DNA from: Gracilibacillus oryzae
GTDB lineage: Bacteria; Bacillota; Bacilli; Bacillales; Amphibacillaceae
NCBI RefSeq assembly: GCF_009498735.1
Contig: NZ_ML762424.1
Coordinates: 458,383-510,350 of the forward strand
Direction of reading: 5' to 3'
Length of the DNA: 51,968 nucleotides
Shown here: positions 16,106 through 24,955 of the stretch, piece by piece
How the letters are laid out: each line of letters starts with the position of its first letter
Position numbering within the stretch: the stretch's first letter is position 1
Notes under the pieces: model-generated
What the model saw: only the letters and a program-made list of their open reading frames with translations
What the model was told of the DNA's origin: nothing
Database searches by the model: none
Program-made: the position numbers and the translations under genes

Positions 16106-17492
16106 TGTTATTTTCAAATTAGGTGCTACGATCCTTTTTTTACAACTAATTATCCTCATTCCGTTAGGATACATTATTTTGCAATTGTTATTAAATTATT
16201 CGGTTAACCAAACGGAGTCACAGCTCGTCAAGTTATCGGAAAAGTATGCAACACAAGTCCATCATCTTGATGATCCTGAAAACCTGCAGCTGTTGGATCA
16301 CCTGACAGATATGACAGATACAAGTGCTGTCATAATCGATCAAAATGGCGAGATGATTTTTGAAACAAATTGGGATCAAAGTATCACTGATCAGATCTTA
16401 ACAACTAATCAGAAACAACAATTAGCTGATGGGAACACCGTTATCGAGGAATATACAAATAATGGCAGCACGTATTTAAAAGTGGCTCAGCCTATTTCTG
16501 ATGACTCTGGCGAAAGAGCAAGTGTTGTTCTTTTCTCTTCCTTTGGTTTAATCAGCAGTTCGATCCATAATATTGTCATACTGGTAATTTTAGCAAGCCT
16601 TGGTGCCGTCGCACTTGCCATTGGTTTTACTATTTTCATTTCCAAGAAACTGGGAGCACCACTTATCGCAATGGAAAAAGTGGCCAAACAAATTGCTGAG
16701 AAAAAAGATTTCTCCCTAAGAGTAGACTACAAAGCTAATGACGAAATTGGTTCTTTAGCGACGGCAGTGAATCACCTTTCTCAAACATTAGAACGATATC
16801 AGACGAATCGTAATGAATTCTTTTCTAATATTACGCATGAATTGAAAACACCATTAACCTATGTGAAAGGATATGCGAATGCTGTCAGACATGAAATGTA
16901 TCAGTCGGAAAGTGAGAAGGATGAATTCTTGGAGATTATTGAGAATGAAGCCGACCATATTAGTAATTTGATGGATGACCTTATGGATCTTTCCAAAATT
17001 GAAGAAGGCAAGATTGATTTAAATAAGGAAAGCTTTGATATAAATAATCTTGCGGAGGAAATGGTCAGAAGATCTCATATCAGGGCGACTCAAAAAGGAT
17101 TGGATTTATATGCAGTCACCCCTCCTCATCCTGTTAAGATGATGGCAGACAAAAGCAGAATGGAACAGATTCTGACTAATTTAGTCGAAAATGCTGTCCG
17201 TTATACGGAAAATGGTGAGATAAGGGTCGAAATTTCAGAAAATGATAAAAATGTAGAAGTATTTGTGCAAGATACGGGAATAGGAATAAAAAAAGAAGAC
17301 ATTCCTTTTTTATTCGAACGCTTTTATCGTGTAGATAAATCAAGGTCACGTGCAAATGGAGGTACTGGATTAGGGTTATCGATTGTCAAAAACCTTGTGG
17401 AACTTCATGAAGGCAGCATAAAATTTGATAGTGAGCTAAATAAAGGAACAACAGTGAAACTAACATTCCCAAAGTTTGAAAAGGAGGATTAA
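16092..17492 (+). CDS. Membrane sensor histidine kinase
   Basis: This is the partner of the preceding regulator. From ATG 16092 (GGAGGG ribosome binding site) it has 466 residues. Its layout is TM1 about 10-34, an extracytoplasmic sensor of about 120 residues (35-158), TM2 about 159-184, a HAMP domain about 185-240, and a HisKA domain with phospho-acceptor His249 in SNITHELKTPLTYVKG. A HATPase domain follows with the N box (NLVENAVRYTENG), G1 (VQDTGIGIKKED), F box (LFERFYRVDKSRSR) and G2 (GGTGLGLSIVK). All catalytic boxes are intact. The sensor domain has a dCache/PhoR-like size but no recognisable ligand signature, so the stimulus cannot be named. An SDR gene follows after six bases and is probably cotranscribed. 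Confidence 0.93.
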   Translation: MKLNSVIFKLGATILFLQLIILIPLGYIILQLLLNYSVNQTESQLVKLSEKYATQVHHLDDPENLQLLDHLTDMTDTSAVIIDQNGEMIFETNWDQSITDQILTTNQKQQLADGNTVIEEYTNNGSTYLKVAQPISDDSGERASVVLFSSFGLISSSIHNIVILVILASLGAVALAIGFTIFISKKLGAPLIAMEKVAKQIAEKKDFSLRVDYKANDEIGSLATAVNHLSQTLERYQTNRNEFFSNITHELKTPLTYVKGYANAVRHEMYQSESEKDEFLEIIENEADHISNLMDDLMDLSKIEEGKIDLNKESFDINNLAEEMVRRSHIRATQKGLDLYAVTPPHPVKMMADKSRMEQILTNLVENAVRYTENGEIRVEISENDKNVEVFVQDTGIGIKKEDIPFLFERFYRVDKSRSRANGGTGLGLSIVKNLVELHEGSIKFDSELNKGTTVKLTFPKFEKED

Positions 17493-17498
17493 CAGGCA

Positions 17499-18221
17499 AT
17501 GTCGTTTCAGAACAAAGCAGTAATTGTAACAGGGGGATCCAATGGGATTGGCGAAGCTGTAGTCAAAGCATATCTGGCTGAAGGGGCATTTGTTATCAAC
17601 GCAGATAAAGAGGAGCCAGCTTTCCATCATGCCAATCTGTACTATATTAAAACAGATGTTAGTAACCCGAATGATATTGAGCAACTCTTTTCACAAATAG
17701 ACAACCAATTCAATCAAATTGATATTTTAATTAACAATGCTGGAATCTCAAGATTTTCCTCCTTCTACGATCTGACTGTAGAAGAATGGGATCAAGTAAT
17801 AAACACTAACCTGAGATCTGTTTTTCTATGTTCCCAAGCAGCAGCAAGAAGGATGCGGAACAATAAAAACGGGGGTAGCCTTGTTCATATTGCCTCCACT
17901 CGTGCATTCATGTCAGAACCTGATACAGAAAGTTATGCAGCAAGCAAAGGTGGTATCTATGCCTTAACACATGCACTTGCCATGACATTACAGGAGGATC
18001 GTATCACGAGTAATTCGATAAGTCCTGGCTGGATCGAGACAACTAATTATGATCAGCTGCGATCCATTGACCATGAGCAGCATCCTTCCAATCGCGTCGG
18101 TAATCCAGAAGATATTGCAAAAGCATGTTTATTTTTAACAAATTCGAGTAATAATTTTATTAATGGTGAGAACCTGACTATTGATGGTGGCATGACAAAG
18201 AAAATGATTTATGAACACTAA
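17499..18221 (+). CDS. Short-chain dehydrogenase/reductase
   Basis: This 240-residue classical SDR has the NAD(P)-binding motif TGGSNGIGEA at residues 11-20, an acidic residue after beta-2 (NADKEEP) suggesting NAD(H) preference, and NNAGIS. The catalytic Ser lies in HIASTRA and the YAASKGG motif carries Tyr and Lys. SPGWIET and a terminal GENLTIDGGMTKKM follow. Substrate cannot be inferred. It starts six bases after the histidine kinase stop with an AAGGAGG ribosome binding site overlapping the end of the kinase gene. It is therefore the third gene of that operon. Confidence 0.9.
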   Translation: MSFQNKAVIVTGGSNGIGEAVVKAYLAEGAFVINADKEEPAFHHANLYYIKTDVSNPNDIEQLFSQIDNQFNQIDILINNAGISRFSSFYDLTVEEWDQVINTNLRSVFLCSQAAARRMRNNKNGGSLVHIASTRAFMSEPDTESYAASKGGIYALTHALAMTLQEDRITSNSISPGWIETTNYDQLRSIDHEQHPSNRVGNPEDIAKACLFLTNSSNNFINGENLTIDGGMTKKMIYEH

Positions 18222-18259
18222 TCTTTTGTTTCTAGCACCTGAGGAAGGAACAGAGACGC

Positions 18260-19261
18260 ATGGAGCTTCAATTGATCGAAGTATACATTCCTACTGACAG
18301 ATTTACTGCCTTTCAAAAAGAGATTGAAGAATACAGCATACTAGCGAAATGGCACTCTAAAGTATCCGATGAGGAACAGCTTGTGAAAATATTAATTGAT
18401 AAAAAAAATACAGAAGAAATCCTAGATTTTCTTGAAATAAACAATAGAAACCCAAAAGAAATACGGGCACTGCTTTACAATATTTCGACATACTTACCGC
18501 GAATAGAACCAGAAGAAGAAGATAAGGAACTCGATGAGGAAGAAAAGCAGAAAGAAATCACCAGAGCCAGCAGGCATGAACTCTATAATGTTGTGCAGAC
18601 ATCGAGCAAAGCTAGTATAAATTTTACATGGCTGCTTATCCTTTCAGCGATTGTGGCGACAGCAGGCATTGTAAAGGACAGTGCCGCTATTGTAATTGGA
18701 GCAATGGTGATTGCTCCTTTAATTGGACCTTTTACGGCGTTGTCATTTTCCGCCATATTAGGTGACTATAAATTAATGAGAAGATCTGTGCTGACTTCTT
18801 TATTTGGACTTGCTGTACCAATCGGAATTGCCGTTATCTTCGGATTTCTTTTCCCATTGCCAATTAATAGCCATGAATTTCTGGCAAGAACGAACATTGA
18901 ATTAATGGATATTGTTGTCGCGATCGCTGCAGGGACAGCGGGAGCCATGTCTTTTGCCAAACGAGTATCTGAAACATTGGTTGGTGTTATGGTATCTGTT
19001 GCTCTGTTACCTCCTGCAGTCGTGCTGGGCATGATGATTGGTGCGATGGAATTCGCCGCAGCAGTTACACCGCTTCTTTTGTTGCTTGTCAATATTAGCG
19101 CGATTTTACTTTCTGCTATTATTGTGTTTTGGACAAGCGGAATTCAGCCTGTGAATTGGAGTGAGATTCAAGTTGCCAACACTTCCAAAACCTATGCACT
19201 ACTCTCTGTTTCTGGTGTTATTATTATTTTGGCTGTCATGATTTATCTCATTAATTTTTAA
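18260..19261 (+). CDS. DUF389 / TIGR00341 family membrane protein
   Basis: This 333-residue protein has a soluble N-terminal domain (residues 1-85), a charged Glu/Lys-rich linker (about 76-105) and a hydrophobic core of about six to seven transmembrane helices. The core carries the DUF389 signature: SSKASINFTWLLILSAIVAT, GIVKDSAAIVIGAMVIAPL and IGPFTALSFSAILGD, then AGAMSFAKRVSETLVGVMVS and VALLPPAVVLG. The family is widespread and of unknown function. It sits 38 bases after the SDR gene and could be its read-through partner, but no common function is evident. An AGGAAGGAA ribosome binding site precedes ATG 18260. Confidence 0.88.
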   Translation: MELQLIEVYIPTDRFTAFQKEIEEYSILAKWHSKVSDEEQLVKILIDKKNTEEILDFLEINNRNPKEIRALLYNISTYLPRIEPEEEDKELDEEEKQKEITRASRHELYNVVQTSSKASINFTWLLILSAIVATAGIVKDSAAIVIGAMVIAPLIGPFTALSFSAILGDYKLMRRSVLTSLFGLAVPIGIAVIFGFLFPLPINSHEFLARTNIELMDIVVAIAAGTAGAMSFAKRVSETLVGVMVSVALLPPAVVLGMMIGAMEFAAAVTPLLLLLVNISAILLSAIIVFWTSGIQPVNWSEIQVANTSKTYALLSVSGVIIILAVMIYLINF

Positions 19262-19291
19262 ATAAGTACCCTTAACTTTTTGGAAAATAGC

Positions 19292-19338
19292 TTGCACATA
19301 TTGCAGCTTATTATTATAATATGAATATATGTTCATAT
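19292..19338 (+). promoter_or_regulatory. czcD promoter with overlapping CzrA-type operator
   Basis: TTGCAC (19292-19297), a 17-base spacer and TATAAT (19315-19320) form a near-consensus sigma-A promoter. A perfect 7-6-7 palindrome, ATATGAA (19319-19325) and TTCATAT (19332-19338), overlaps the -10 box and the expected start site. This is the TGAA-n6-TTCA form recognised by ArsR-family zinc repressors such as CzrA, and an ArsR gene is the second gene of the operon. Zinc-relieved autorepression follows by inference. Confidence 0.85.
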
Positions 19339-19361
19339 ATATTTAATGAGGGGGATTCAGC

Positions 19362-20291
19362 ATGGGACACTCACATTCTCATGACCATGGACACAGCCAC
19401 GGCCACCATCATCATCACACAAACAATAAAAAAGCGCTTTTTATCAGTTTTCTGTTTATTACAGCTTTCATGGTGATTGAGATAATCGGAGGAATATTTA
19501 CAAACAGTCTTGCATTATTATCAGATGCCGGTCATATGTTTAGTGATGCCTTTGCACTTGGTTTGAGCTTATTCGCATTTAAACTTAGTGAAAAGGTTGC
19601 AAATGGCGAAAAGACATTTGGCTATAAACGGTTTGAAATATTAGCAGCATTTATTAACGGGATTAGCCTTATTGCGATATCCTTATATATCTTCTGGGAA
19701 GCATATCACCGCTTTTTAGAACCGCCTAATGTTAGTGGCACAATGCTGTGGATTGCTGTTATTGGCTTTATCGTAAACATTATCGTTGCACTGATTTTAA
19801 TGTTTAGTGGAGATACCGAAGATAATCTTAATATGCGCAGTGCGTTACTACATGTGCTTGGCGATTTACTTGGTTCAGTTGGTGCGATAGTTGCCGGGAT
19901 ATTAATCCTTTTATTTGACTGGAATATAGCCGACCCGATTGCAAGTATTATAGTTGCCATTTTGATACTGATCAGCGGTTACCGTGTTACAAAGGATTCC
20001 ATTCACATCTTAATGGAAGGAACACCTGACAACTTGTCGTTTGAAGAACTGGAAAGCAGACTGGTGCAGTTAGATGGTGTTGTAGGTATTCATGATTTAC
20101 ATGCATGGACAATTACATCTAATTTTCCTGCATTCAGCTGTCACATGGTTGTTTCAGAAAATACAGACCGTGATATGATATTGAAACAGGCCGCCAAACT
20201 ACTTCATGATGAATTTTCGATCCATCACTCGACAATTCAAATTGAAGGGATTCATGCAAATATTGAGAAGGATGAAGATTGCTGTAATTAG
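19362..20291 (+). CDS. czcD: Zinc/cadmium/cobalt CDF exporter CzcD
   Basis: This 309-residue CDF antiporter exports Zn2+, and probably Cd2+ and Co2+, in exchange for protons or K+. The N-terminus is strikingly His-rich ([19 protein letters not shown]), a cytoplasmic metal-binding tail. The transport site is the zinc type: TM2 [15 protein letters not shown] (His-x3-Asp) and TM5 [12 protein letters not shown] (His-x3-Asp). Six helices and a C-terminal ferredoxin-like domain follow ([15 protein letters not shown]). A Cys pair (EDCCN) closes the protein. It is the first gene of a two-gene operon with the czrA-like repressor. Confidence 0.95.
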   Translation: MGHSHSHDHGHSHGHHHHHTNNKKALFISFLFITAFMVIEIIGGIFTNSLALLSDAGHMFSDAFALGLSLFAFKLSEKVANGEKTFGYKRFEILAAFINGISLIAISLYIFWEAYHRFLEPPNVSGTMLWIAVIGFIVNIIVALILMFSGDTEDNLNMRSALLHVLGDLLGSVGAIVAGILILLFDWNIADPIASIIVAILILISGYRVTKDSIHILMEGTPDNLSFEELESRLVQLDGVVGIHDLHAWTITSNFPAFSCHMVVSENTDRDMILKQAAKLLHDEFSIHHSTIQIEGIHANIEKDEDCCN

Positions 20292-20302
20292 GAGGAATCA
20301 TT

Positions 20303-20611
20303 GTGGAAGAGAACAAAATTGCAGAACTGGATGAAGAAACACTCTTTTTAGTTTCTCAAACATTCAAGGCCCTGGCAGATCCGACACGTATTCGTATTCT
20401 CCATCTATTGTTTAATGGCGAACTAAGTGTCTCCAATATTGCAGAAACATTGGATTTGAACCAGTCTAATGTTTCTCATCAATTACGTTTTCTAAAAAAT
20501 CTCAGGCTGGTAAAATACCGTCGTGATGGGAAAACGATCTATTATTCGCAAGATGATGAGCATGTTATGAAAATCCTGCAGCAATCCATCGACCATGCGA
20601 GCCATCATTAA
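20303..20611 (+). CDS. czrA: ArsR/SmtB-family zinc-responsive repressor (CzrA-like)
   Basis: This 102-residue winged-helix repressor dissociates from DNA when zinc binds. The start is GTG 20303, behind a TAGGAGGAATCATT ribosome binding site and 11 bases after czcD. The DNA-recognition helix is [20 protein letters not shown]. The C-terminal alpha-5 helix carries the full zinc set: Asp and His in DDEH and the two His in DHASHH. These correspond to the Asp84, His86, His97 and His100 sites of S. aureus CzrA. No alpha-3N Cys motif (ELCVCDL) is present, so it senses Zn/Co rather than Cd/Pb or As. Its likely operator overlaps the czcD promoter. Confidence 0.92.
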   Translation: MEENKIAELDEETLFLVSQTFKALADPTRIRILHLLFNGELSVSNIAETLDLNQSNVSHQLRFLKNLRLVKYRRDGKTIYYSQDDEHVMKILQQSIDHASHH

Positions 20612-20630
20612 GTGCAAGAAGATTAAATAA

Positions 20631-20669
20631 GCCATAAGGATAACGGAAATATCCTTATGGCTATTTTTT
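20631..20669 (+). terminator. Terminator of the czcD operon
   Basis: A perfect 12-bp stem (20631-20642 and 20650-20661) is followed by TATTTTTT. It abuts the stop codon of the convergent gene that ends at 20668. Confidence 0.9.
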
Positions 20670-21129
20670 ATACACAGGTAAATGATTGGATTCGATCAAG
20701 GTCGATTCCGAAATATACCCAGTTAAATCCTGTCCAGCGGTATCCTGCAACAGATCTTCTGCCTACAAATGTCGGGTAGAACCAAAATGCATTAAATCTG
20801 CTTAACCAAACATACGTGTAACGATACATGCAACCTCTTATGGAACCTGGGTCCACTGCCTTCACTTGTGCACCTTGTGCCTGTAATGGTTGCTGTGGAA
20901 TTTGCTGTGGCGGCGGTCCTAGCGGTGCACCACCTTGCTGTCCCTGCTGTGGTGGCCCAAACGGCGGGAAGCCTTGCTGTCCAGGTCCTGGTCCCTGCCC
21001 TGGGGGAAAGCCTCCGCCTGTACCTGGAAATCCTCCTTGAAAAAATGGGAAAAACGGAAACTGGCGCTCATCATACATATTGCCATAATAATCATAATAC
21101 TCTGTGTTGGATGGATAAATGTATTCCAA
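20668..21129 (-). CDS. Pro/Gly/Gln-rich protein with a conserved aromatic C-terminal domain
   Basis: This 153-residue protein has three parts. Residues 1-30 are Tyr/Phe-rich (YIYPSNTEYYDYYGNMY). Residues about 31-90 are a low-complexity Gly/Pro/Gln/Phe stretch (FPPGQGPGPGQQGFPPFGPP). A compact C-terminal domain of about 60 residues follows, with two Cys and many Trp/Tyr/Phe (GCMYRYTYVWLSRF, WFYPTFVGRRSVAGYRW, YFGIDLDRIQSFTC). There is no signal peptide or membrane helix. The C-terminal domain recurs in hypothetical Bacillaceae proteins, as far as I recall. Composition suggests a spore-coat or other structural surface protein, but no function is established. The gene has a GGAGG ribosome binding site. 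Confidence 0.75.
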   Translation of the reverse strand: MEYIYPSNTEYYDYYGNMYDERQFPFFPFFQGGFPGTGGGFPPGQGPGPGQQGFPPFGPPQQGQQGGAPLGPPPQQIPQQPLQAQGAQVKAVDPGSIRGCMYRYTYVWLSRFNAFWFYPTFVGRRSVAGYRWTGFNWVYFGIDLDRIQSFTCV

Positions 21130-21245
21130 TTTTACAACCTCCTATCCATACCACTATATGATGTGCGCCTATTTGGGTAATTTGTCCAAAAGAAAATAGG
21201 CAAACACACAATTCTTCAGCATTTCTTTATCATAACCAGTGTTCT

Positions 21246-21533
21246 TTACGGTCTGTATGCACAAAACGGACAGTTTTTTCTATCTGATTCAAACTTTTTT
21301 CCACACTGCGGACATGGGATAAATTCCTTTGGTCCTTTTTCCTCCACTTTGTAAATTTGTGACATAATCCAATCTTGTCCTATTATTGTATGGGCAAGTC
21401 CTAACAATATTGCAGAACCTGTCAATCCAAAGATAATGTGAAGCAAAAATGTTATAAAACTACCGCTTAACAAACCGAGAATGGCAAGCGTAAGAAAGAA
21501 TAGTCCTGCGACCAAATTTAAAAATATTGGCAA
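21246..21533 (-). CDS. Small membrane protein with a C-terminal zinc ribbon
   Basis: This 95-residue protein has two to three hydrophobic segments at residues about 3-50 (FLNLVAGLFFLTLAILGLL, FITFLLHIIFGLTGSAILLG). A cytoplasmic zinc ribbon follows with two Cys pairs, PCPQCGKKF and NCPFCAY (Cys-x2-Cys, about 11 residues between pairs). No specific family is recognised. An AGGAG sequence lies just upstream of ATG 21533. It is apparently monocistronic, between the Pro/Gly-rich gene and spoVR. Confidence 0.8.
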   Translation of the reverse strand: MPIFLNLVAGLFFLTLAILGLLSGSFITFLLHIIFGLTGSAILLGLAHTIIGQDWIMSQIYKVEEKGPKEFIPCPQCGKKFESDRKNCPFCAYRP

Positions 21534-21620
21534 GATTACATACTCCTTTCTTCAAAAAAATAAGCAACAAGCAAAATTGCTTATTACTTATTTCGATAAA
21601 ATATACAAATGCCCTTCTGC

Positions 21621-23027
21621 TTATAAATATTTTTTAACAACTTTTGTACCATCAGAGGAGAACAGACAAGGTTTATCATCTAAAATTGTCTCAATATGAA
21701 CTTCGCGTCCCCATAGTTGATGGATATATGGCAATGTTTTCTCTAAATATTTTAAATCAAGTTCTATCCCTTCAAAATGATGATGTATATACAGCTCACC
21801 ATTTCGCAGATAATCCCCATTATCTACTGTTAAATAAGGAAACCCTCCATTTAATCTGCTGGAAATTAATTGATCTCGGACTTCTTCCCAATTCTTGTTC
21901 GTTACTTCATATTGGTTGCCTTTCTTCTGGAAAATATACAAATCCTCTCGTTCCACTAAATCTTTTGTTAAGTAATTTCGCATAAAAGAGATATCTGATT
22001 CTAATTCCCTTACTTCAAACATCTTCTCTCTCCCGGTTCCTTCTTCTGCACCAAATCGCTTCATTTCTTCGGTTGGATGATTATATCGTTCTTCAATATC
22101 CTCGAACATCTTTACACCTAAATAATAGGGATTTATATGCGTTTTGGCTGGTTGAACTACGCCGGCGTTAAGGGAGGCAAATTCAATCATTTCATCACTC
22201 GTTAAGTCTAACTCACGCAGAATTCGCTGATGCCAATAGGATGCCCAGCCTTCATTCATTATTTTTGTTTCTAGTTGTGGCCAGAAGTAAAGCATTTCTT
22301 CCCGCATCATTGTTAAAATATCACGCTGCCAATCTTCTAATTCTTTACTATGTTCTTCAATAAATAACAGAATATCTTTTTCCGGGCTTGGTGGAAAAGC
22401 TTTTTTCCGTTTCACTTTTTCCGGTTTCTTCTCGTTTTTATCATCTAATTCCCATAAATCATCAAACTCGCTACGTTTAGGCGGCTTCTCTTCATCTTCT
22501 TCTTTATCCCAATTCAACTTTGGCTTTAAAATGGTCGGATCAATATGTTCCTGAATAGCAAGTACGGCATCAAGAAATTCTTCCACTTCTTTAATTCCGT
22601 ATTTCTTCTCATAACTTGCAATACGATCAGCTGTTGCTGACATACTTTCCACCATATCTCTTTTGGTATTCTGAAAACGGACATTGTTTTTGAAGAAATC
22701 ACAATGGGCCAGAACATGGGCAACAATTAATTTATTTTGGATAAGAGAATTGGAATTCAGTAAAAAAGCATAACAAGGATCTGAATTAATAACAAGTTCA
22801 TAAATTTTACTTAAGCCTAAGTCGTACTGCAGCTTCATCCTGTGAAATTGCTTCCCAAAACTCCAATGGGAGAATCTTGTCGGCATTCCATAAGCACCAA
22901 ATGTGTAGATGATCTCTGGTGGGCAGATTTCATATCTCATTGGATAAAAATCCAGTCCAAAGCCTTCCGCCACTTCGGTAATTTCTTTTATTGCATATTC
23001 TAATTTCTCACTATCTTCACGTCGCAA
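21621..23027 (-). CDS. spoVR: SpoVR family protein
   Basis: SpoVR is needed for normal spore cortex formation in B. subtilis; its biochemical role is unknown. The family signature near the N-terminus is complete: [20 protein letters not shown] and [20 protein letters not shown], then [16 protein letters not shown] and [26 protein letters not shown] and [19 protein letters not shown] follow. The frame is open to 23090, but I start at TTG 23027. GGAGGTG lies eight bases upstream of it, the resulting 468 residues equal the B. subtilis length, and the longer leader would overlap the hemAT terminator at 23077-23108. Residues about 180-225 form a charged insertion ([13 protein letters not shown]). 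In other bacteria SpoVR sits beside prkA and yeaH-like genes, none of which is here. Confidence 0.94.
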   Translation of the reverse strand: MRREDSEKLEYAIKEITEVAEGFGLDFYPMRYEICPPEIIYTFGAYGMPTRFSHWSFGKQFHRMKLQYDLGLSKIYELVINSDPCYAFLLNSNSLIQNKLIVAHVLAHCDFFKNNVRFQNTKRDMVESMSATADRIASYEKKYGIKEVEEFLDAVLAIQEHIDPTILKPKLNWDKEEDEEKPPKRSEFDDLWELDDKNEKKPEKVKRKKAFPPSPEKDILLFIEEHSKELEDWQRDILTMMREEMLYFWPQLETKIMNEGWASYWHQRILRELDLTSDEMIEFASLNAGVVQPAKTHINPYYLGVKMFEDIEERYNHPTEEMKRFGAEEGTGREKMFEVRELESDISFMRNYLTKDLVEREDLYIFQKKGNQYEVTNKNWEEVRDQLISSRLNGGFPYLTVDNGDYLRNGELYIHHHFEGIELDLKYLEKTLPYIHQLWGREVHIETILDDKPCLFSSDGTKVVKKYL

Positions 23028-23076
23028 TGCTTCTACACCTCCACCATACGGATTGGTATAGTATATGAAAGAATAT

Positions 23077-23108
23077 AAAAAAAAGGACATCCGATTATCA
23101 GATGCCCT
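23077..23108 (-). terminator. Intrinsic terminator of hemAT
   Basis: Arms GGACATC (23085-23091) and GATGCCC (23101-23107) form a 7-bp stem with one G-U pair in the RNA. It is followed on the minus strand by eight T residues, eight bases after the hemAT stop. Confidence 0.85.
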
Positions 23109-23115
23109 AACAAAT

Positions 23116-24414
23116 CTATCTGTTGGTCATTTCCACCAAATCATCTATTATCTTCGAGATTTGCTGCATTGATTGGTTCATTCCATCTAAATTGTTAAAA
23201 AACACACTGATTTCTGACTCCACTTTTGTATTATGTCCTTTTGAATCTTTCATTTGCTGGACAAGCTCTTCAAAGAATTGGGAAATTACCGTCATTTGAT
23301 CCGTACTACTTCTCACAGATTGCTGAACATCAGCGACATATGTGGTTACCTTTGTAACCTGGGAATTTGTTTGCTCAATTAATCCTGTCACATTACTAAC
23401 AGAGCTTTTCGTCTGCTCGGCCAGTTTTCGTACTTCATCTGCTACGACTGCGAAACCTTTCCCTTCTTCCCCAGCTCTGGCTGCTTCTATAGCAGCATTT
23501 AATGCCAGCAGATTCGTTTGTTCAGCAATCTCTGTCACCATACTGACAATTGATTCTATTTTGCCAGAGATTTCTGCAAGGCTTTGACTTTCTTCTTTGA
23601 TTCCTTTCATTTTCTTATCCATTTGGATCATCTGCTCCTCTTGAAGCTGTAATTCACTCTTTCTTTCTATTGATGATTTTTCTACAGCTTCTGAAGTCTT
23701 TGTCCCATTATGAGCATTCGCTAAAATATTGTCCAATTGGCTGACGAGGGAACAAGTATTGTCAACGGATTGCTGAATGATTTCCGCTAATTGTTCTGAT
23801 GTTAATTTAATTTGACGATGCAACTCATTTTTACTGTCTTCCTGCTGTTTGTGTACACGATTGACTTCCTGATGATAAGCATCGAGCACTAATTGCTGTT
23901 CCAGATTCAATATTTTCGTTGCAGAAGAAATGGATTGAAAAAATTCGCTTTTTTCCTCTATTACTCTATTTAATATTTCAATTAAGGAATTGAGTAAATC
24001 TTGAAAGGCACACATATACCATTTCGGTTCTAAACCGATTTGAAAATGAATATGAGCAATTCTGATTCTTTTGTTATAAAAGTCCTGATCAATCTGCCCG
24101 TCAAACATCTCCTGTATGTGTCTTGTCAATGTTTGTTTCAGTCGATCTACGGAACTGTTCTGTTCTATAATCTGCATCAGACTGCATTCATGCTCCAGAT
24201 TCTTATAAAATTGGCTGACAATTTCGTCGATATTCTCTGTAACAAACGGTTTAATTGTTCTAAGTATAATCAAATCATTTTCTATTAAATTCACCATTTT
24301 GATCTGTTTATCAAAAGAACCACCAGCATCTACTTTGATATAAACATTGCTGCCTTCTGTTGTTGGACGGAAAATTTTCTTTTCCTTTTTCTTCTTGTTA
24401 AAGATGCTTCCCAT
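23116..24414 (-). CDS. hemAT: Heme-based aerotaxis transducer HemAT (globin-coupled sensor)
   Basis: HemAT is a soluble chemoreceptor whose globin domain binds O2 and signals through CheA/CheW. From ATG 24414 the protein has 432 residues, the same as B. subtilis HemAT. The proximal heme ligand His123 ([10 protein letters not shown]) and distal Tyr70 (SQFYKNL) fall at the same numbers as in the B. subtilis protein. The globin domain spans about 15-180. The signalling domain (about 200-432) has the MCP hairpin tip [20 protein letters not shown] and [20 protein letters not shown]. There are no transmembrane helices. The longer open frame to 24543 adds a hydrophobic leader and overlaps the upstream gene and its terminator, so it is rejected. 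No other chemotaxis genes are nearby. Confidence 0.96.
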   Translation of the reverse strand: MGSIFNKKKKEKKIFRPTTEGSNVYIKVDAGGSFDKQIKMVNLIENDLIILRTIKPFVTENIDEIVSQFYKNLEHECSLMQIIEQNSSVDRLKQTLTRHIQEMFDGQIDQDFYNKRIRIAHIHFQIGLEPKWYMCAFQDLLNSLIEILNRVIEEKSEFFQSISSATKILNLEQQLVLDAYHQEVNRVHKQQEDSKNELHRQIKLTSEQLAEIIQQSVDNTCSLVSQLDNILANAHNGTKTSEAVEKSSIERKSELQLQEEQMIQMDKKMKGIKEESQSLAEISGKIESIVSMVTEIAEQTNLLALNAAIEAARAGEEGKGFAVVADEVRKLAEQTKSSVSNVTGLIEQTNSQVTKVTTYVADVQQSVRSSTDQMTVISQFFEELVQQMKDSKGHNTKVESEISVFFNNLDGMNQSMQQISKIIDDLVEMTNR

Positions 24415-24483
24415 ATAAATACCCCACTTTTTTCTATTAAATGTATATAATAGTCCCTTTTTACTAATATACCATAAGAAAAG

Positions 24484-24527
24484 GTAAAAAAAAGACTTTA
24501 CAAACATAATCGTTTGCAAAGTCTTTT
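24484..24527 (-). terminator. Intrinsic terminator of the rhodanese-like gene
   Basis: A long hairpin (arms about 24491-24505 and 24512-24526, one mismatch) is followed on the minus strand by eight T residues. Confidence 0.88.
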
Positions 24528-24535
24528 CCATTTTC

Positions 24536-24907
24536 TTAAGCATAATTCTCTATTTTCTTTTTACACTTACAATTCGTTATGGTATAGCCTATTACTTCAA
24601 AACCTTTATTTTTTAGAAAGCGGATAGCGATATTTTTTTCTAAATGATCTGTTGCAACGATATGAACTTTCCTTGCAGGGATTTCATGATAATATCTCTT
24701 TAAATATGGAACTGGAATTACGATAGCATGAGCAATTTCATCACTGAAGGAATACTGATAATCCCGAATGTCTAATGTAACAATCTCCTGATCTGAATTA
24801 TTTGTGGATTCTAGACATGGTATGCCTTTGATTGGAACATATCTCACATATACTAATTGTATACTCAAAGCTAAAATCGCCAAACCAGCAATAATTAATA
24901 ATAGCAT
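24536..24907 (-). CDS. Membrane-anchored rhodanese-like protein, catalytic Cys absent
   Basis: This 123-residue protein has one N-terminal transmembrane helix ([20 protein letters not shown]). A degenerate rhodanese domain follows: [51 protein letters not shown], then FEVIGYTI. In active rhodaneses the loop after the central strand begins with the persulfide-carrying Cys (often VYCxxGxRS). Here that position reads VATDHLEKN, with no Cys. Two Cys occur instead at the C-terminus (NCKCKKK). Sulfurtransfer by the canonical mechanism is therefore unlikely. It resembles membrane-bound YqhL-type proteins in layout. The gene is transcribed alone and ends at its own terminator. Confidence 0.75.
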   Translation of the reverse strand: MLLLIIAGLAILALSIQLVYVRYVPIKGIPCLESTNNSDQEIVTLDIRDYQYSFSDEIAHAIVIPVPYLKRYYHEIPARKVHIVATDHLEKNIAIRFLKNKGFEVIGYTITNCKCKKKIENYA

Positions 24908-24955
24908 TATTTTTCCTCCATTAGTAAAGGTGGATGGTGCCCATATGTTGAAACT

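Noticed and set aside
20828-21180. Cys/Gly/Pro-rich and other + strand frames opposite the Pro/Gly-rich gene
   Set aside because: They arise from the low-complexity codons on the minus strand; the minus-strand frame has the ribosome binding site and a structured C-terminal domain.
24415-24543. Hydrophobic N-terminal extension of HemAT
   Set aside because: It would run through the upstream terminator and break the exact length and His123/Tyr70 numbering shared with B. subtilis HemAT.
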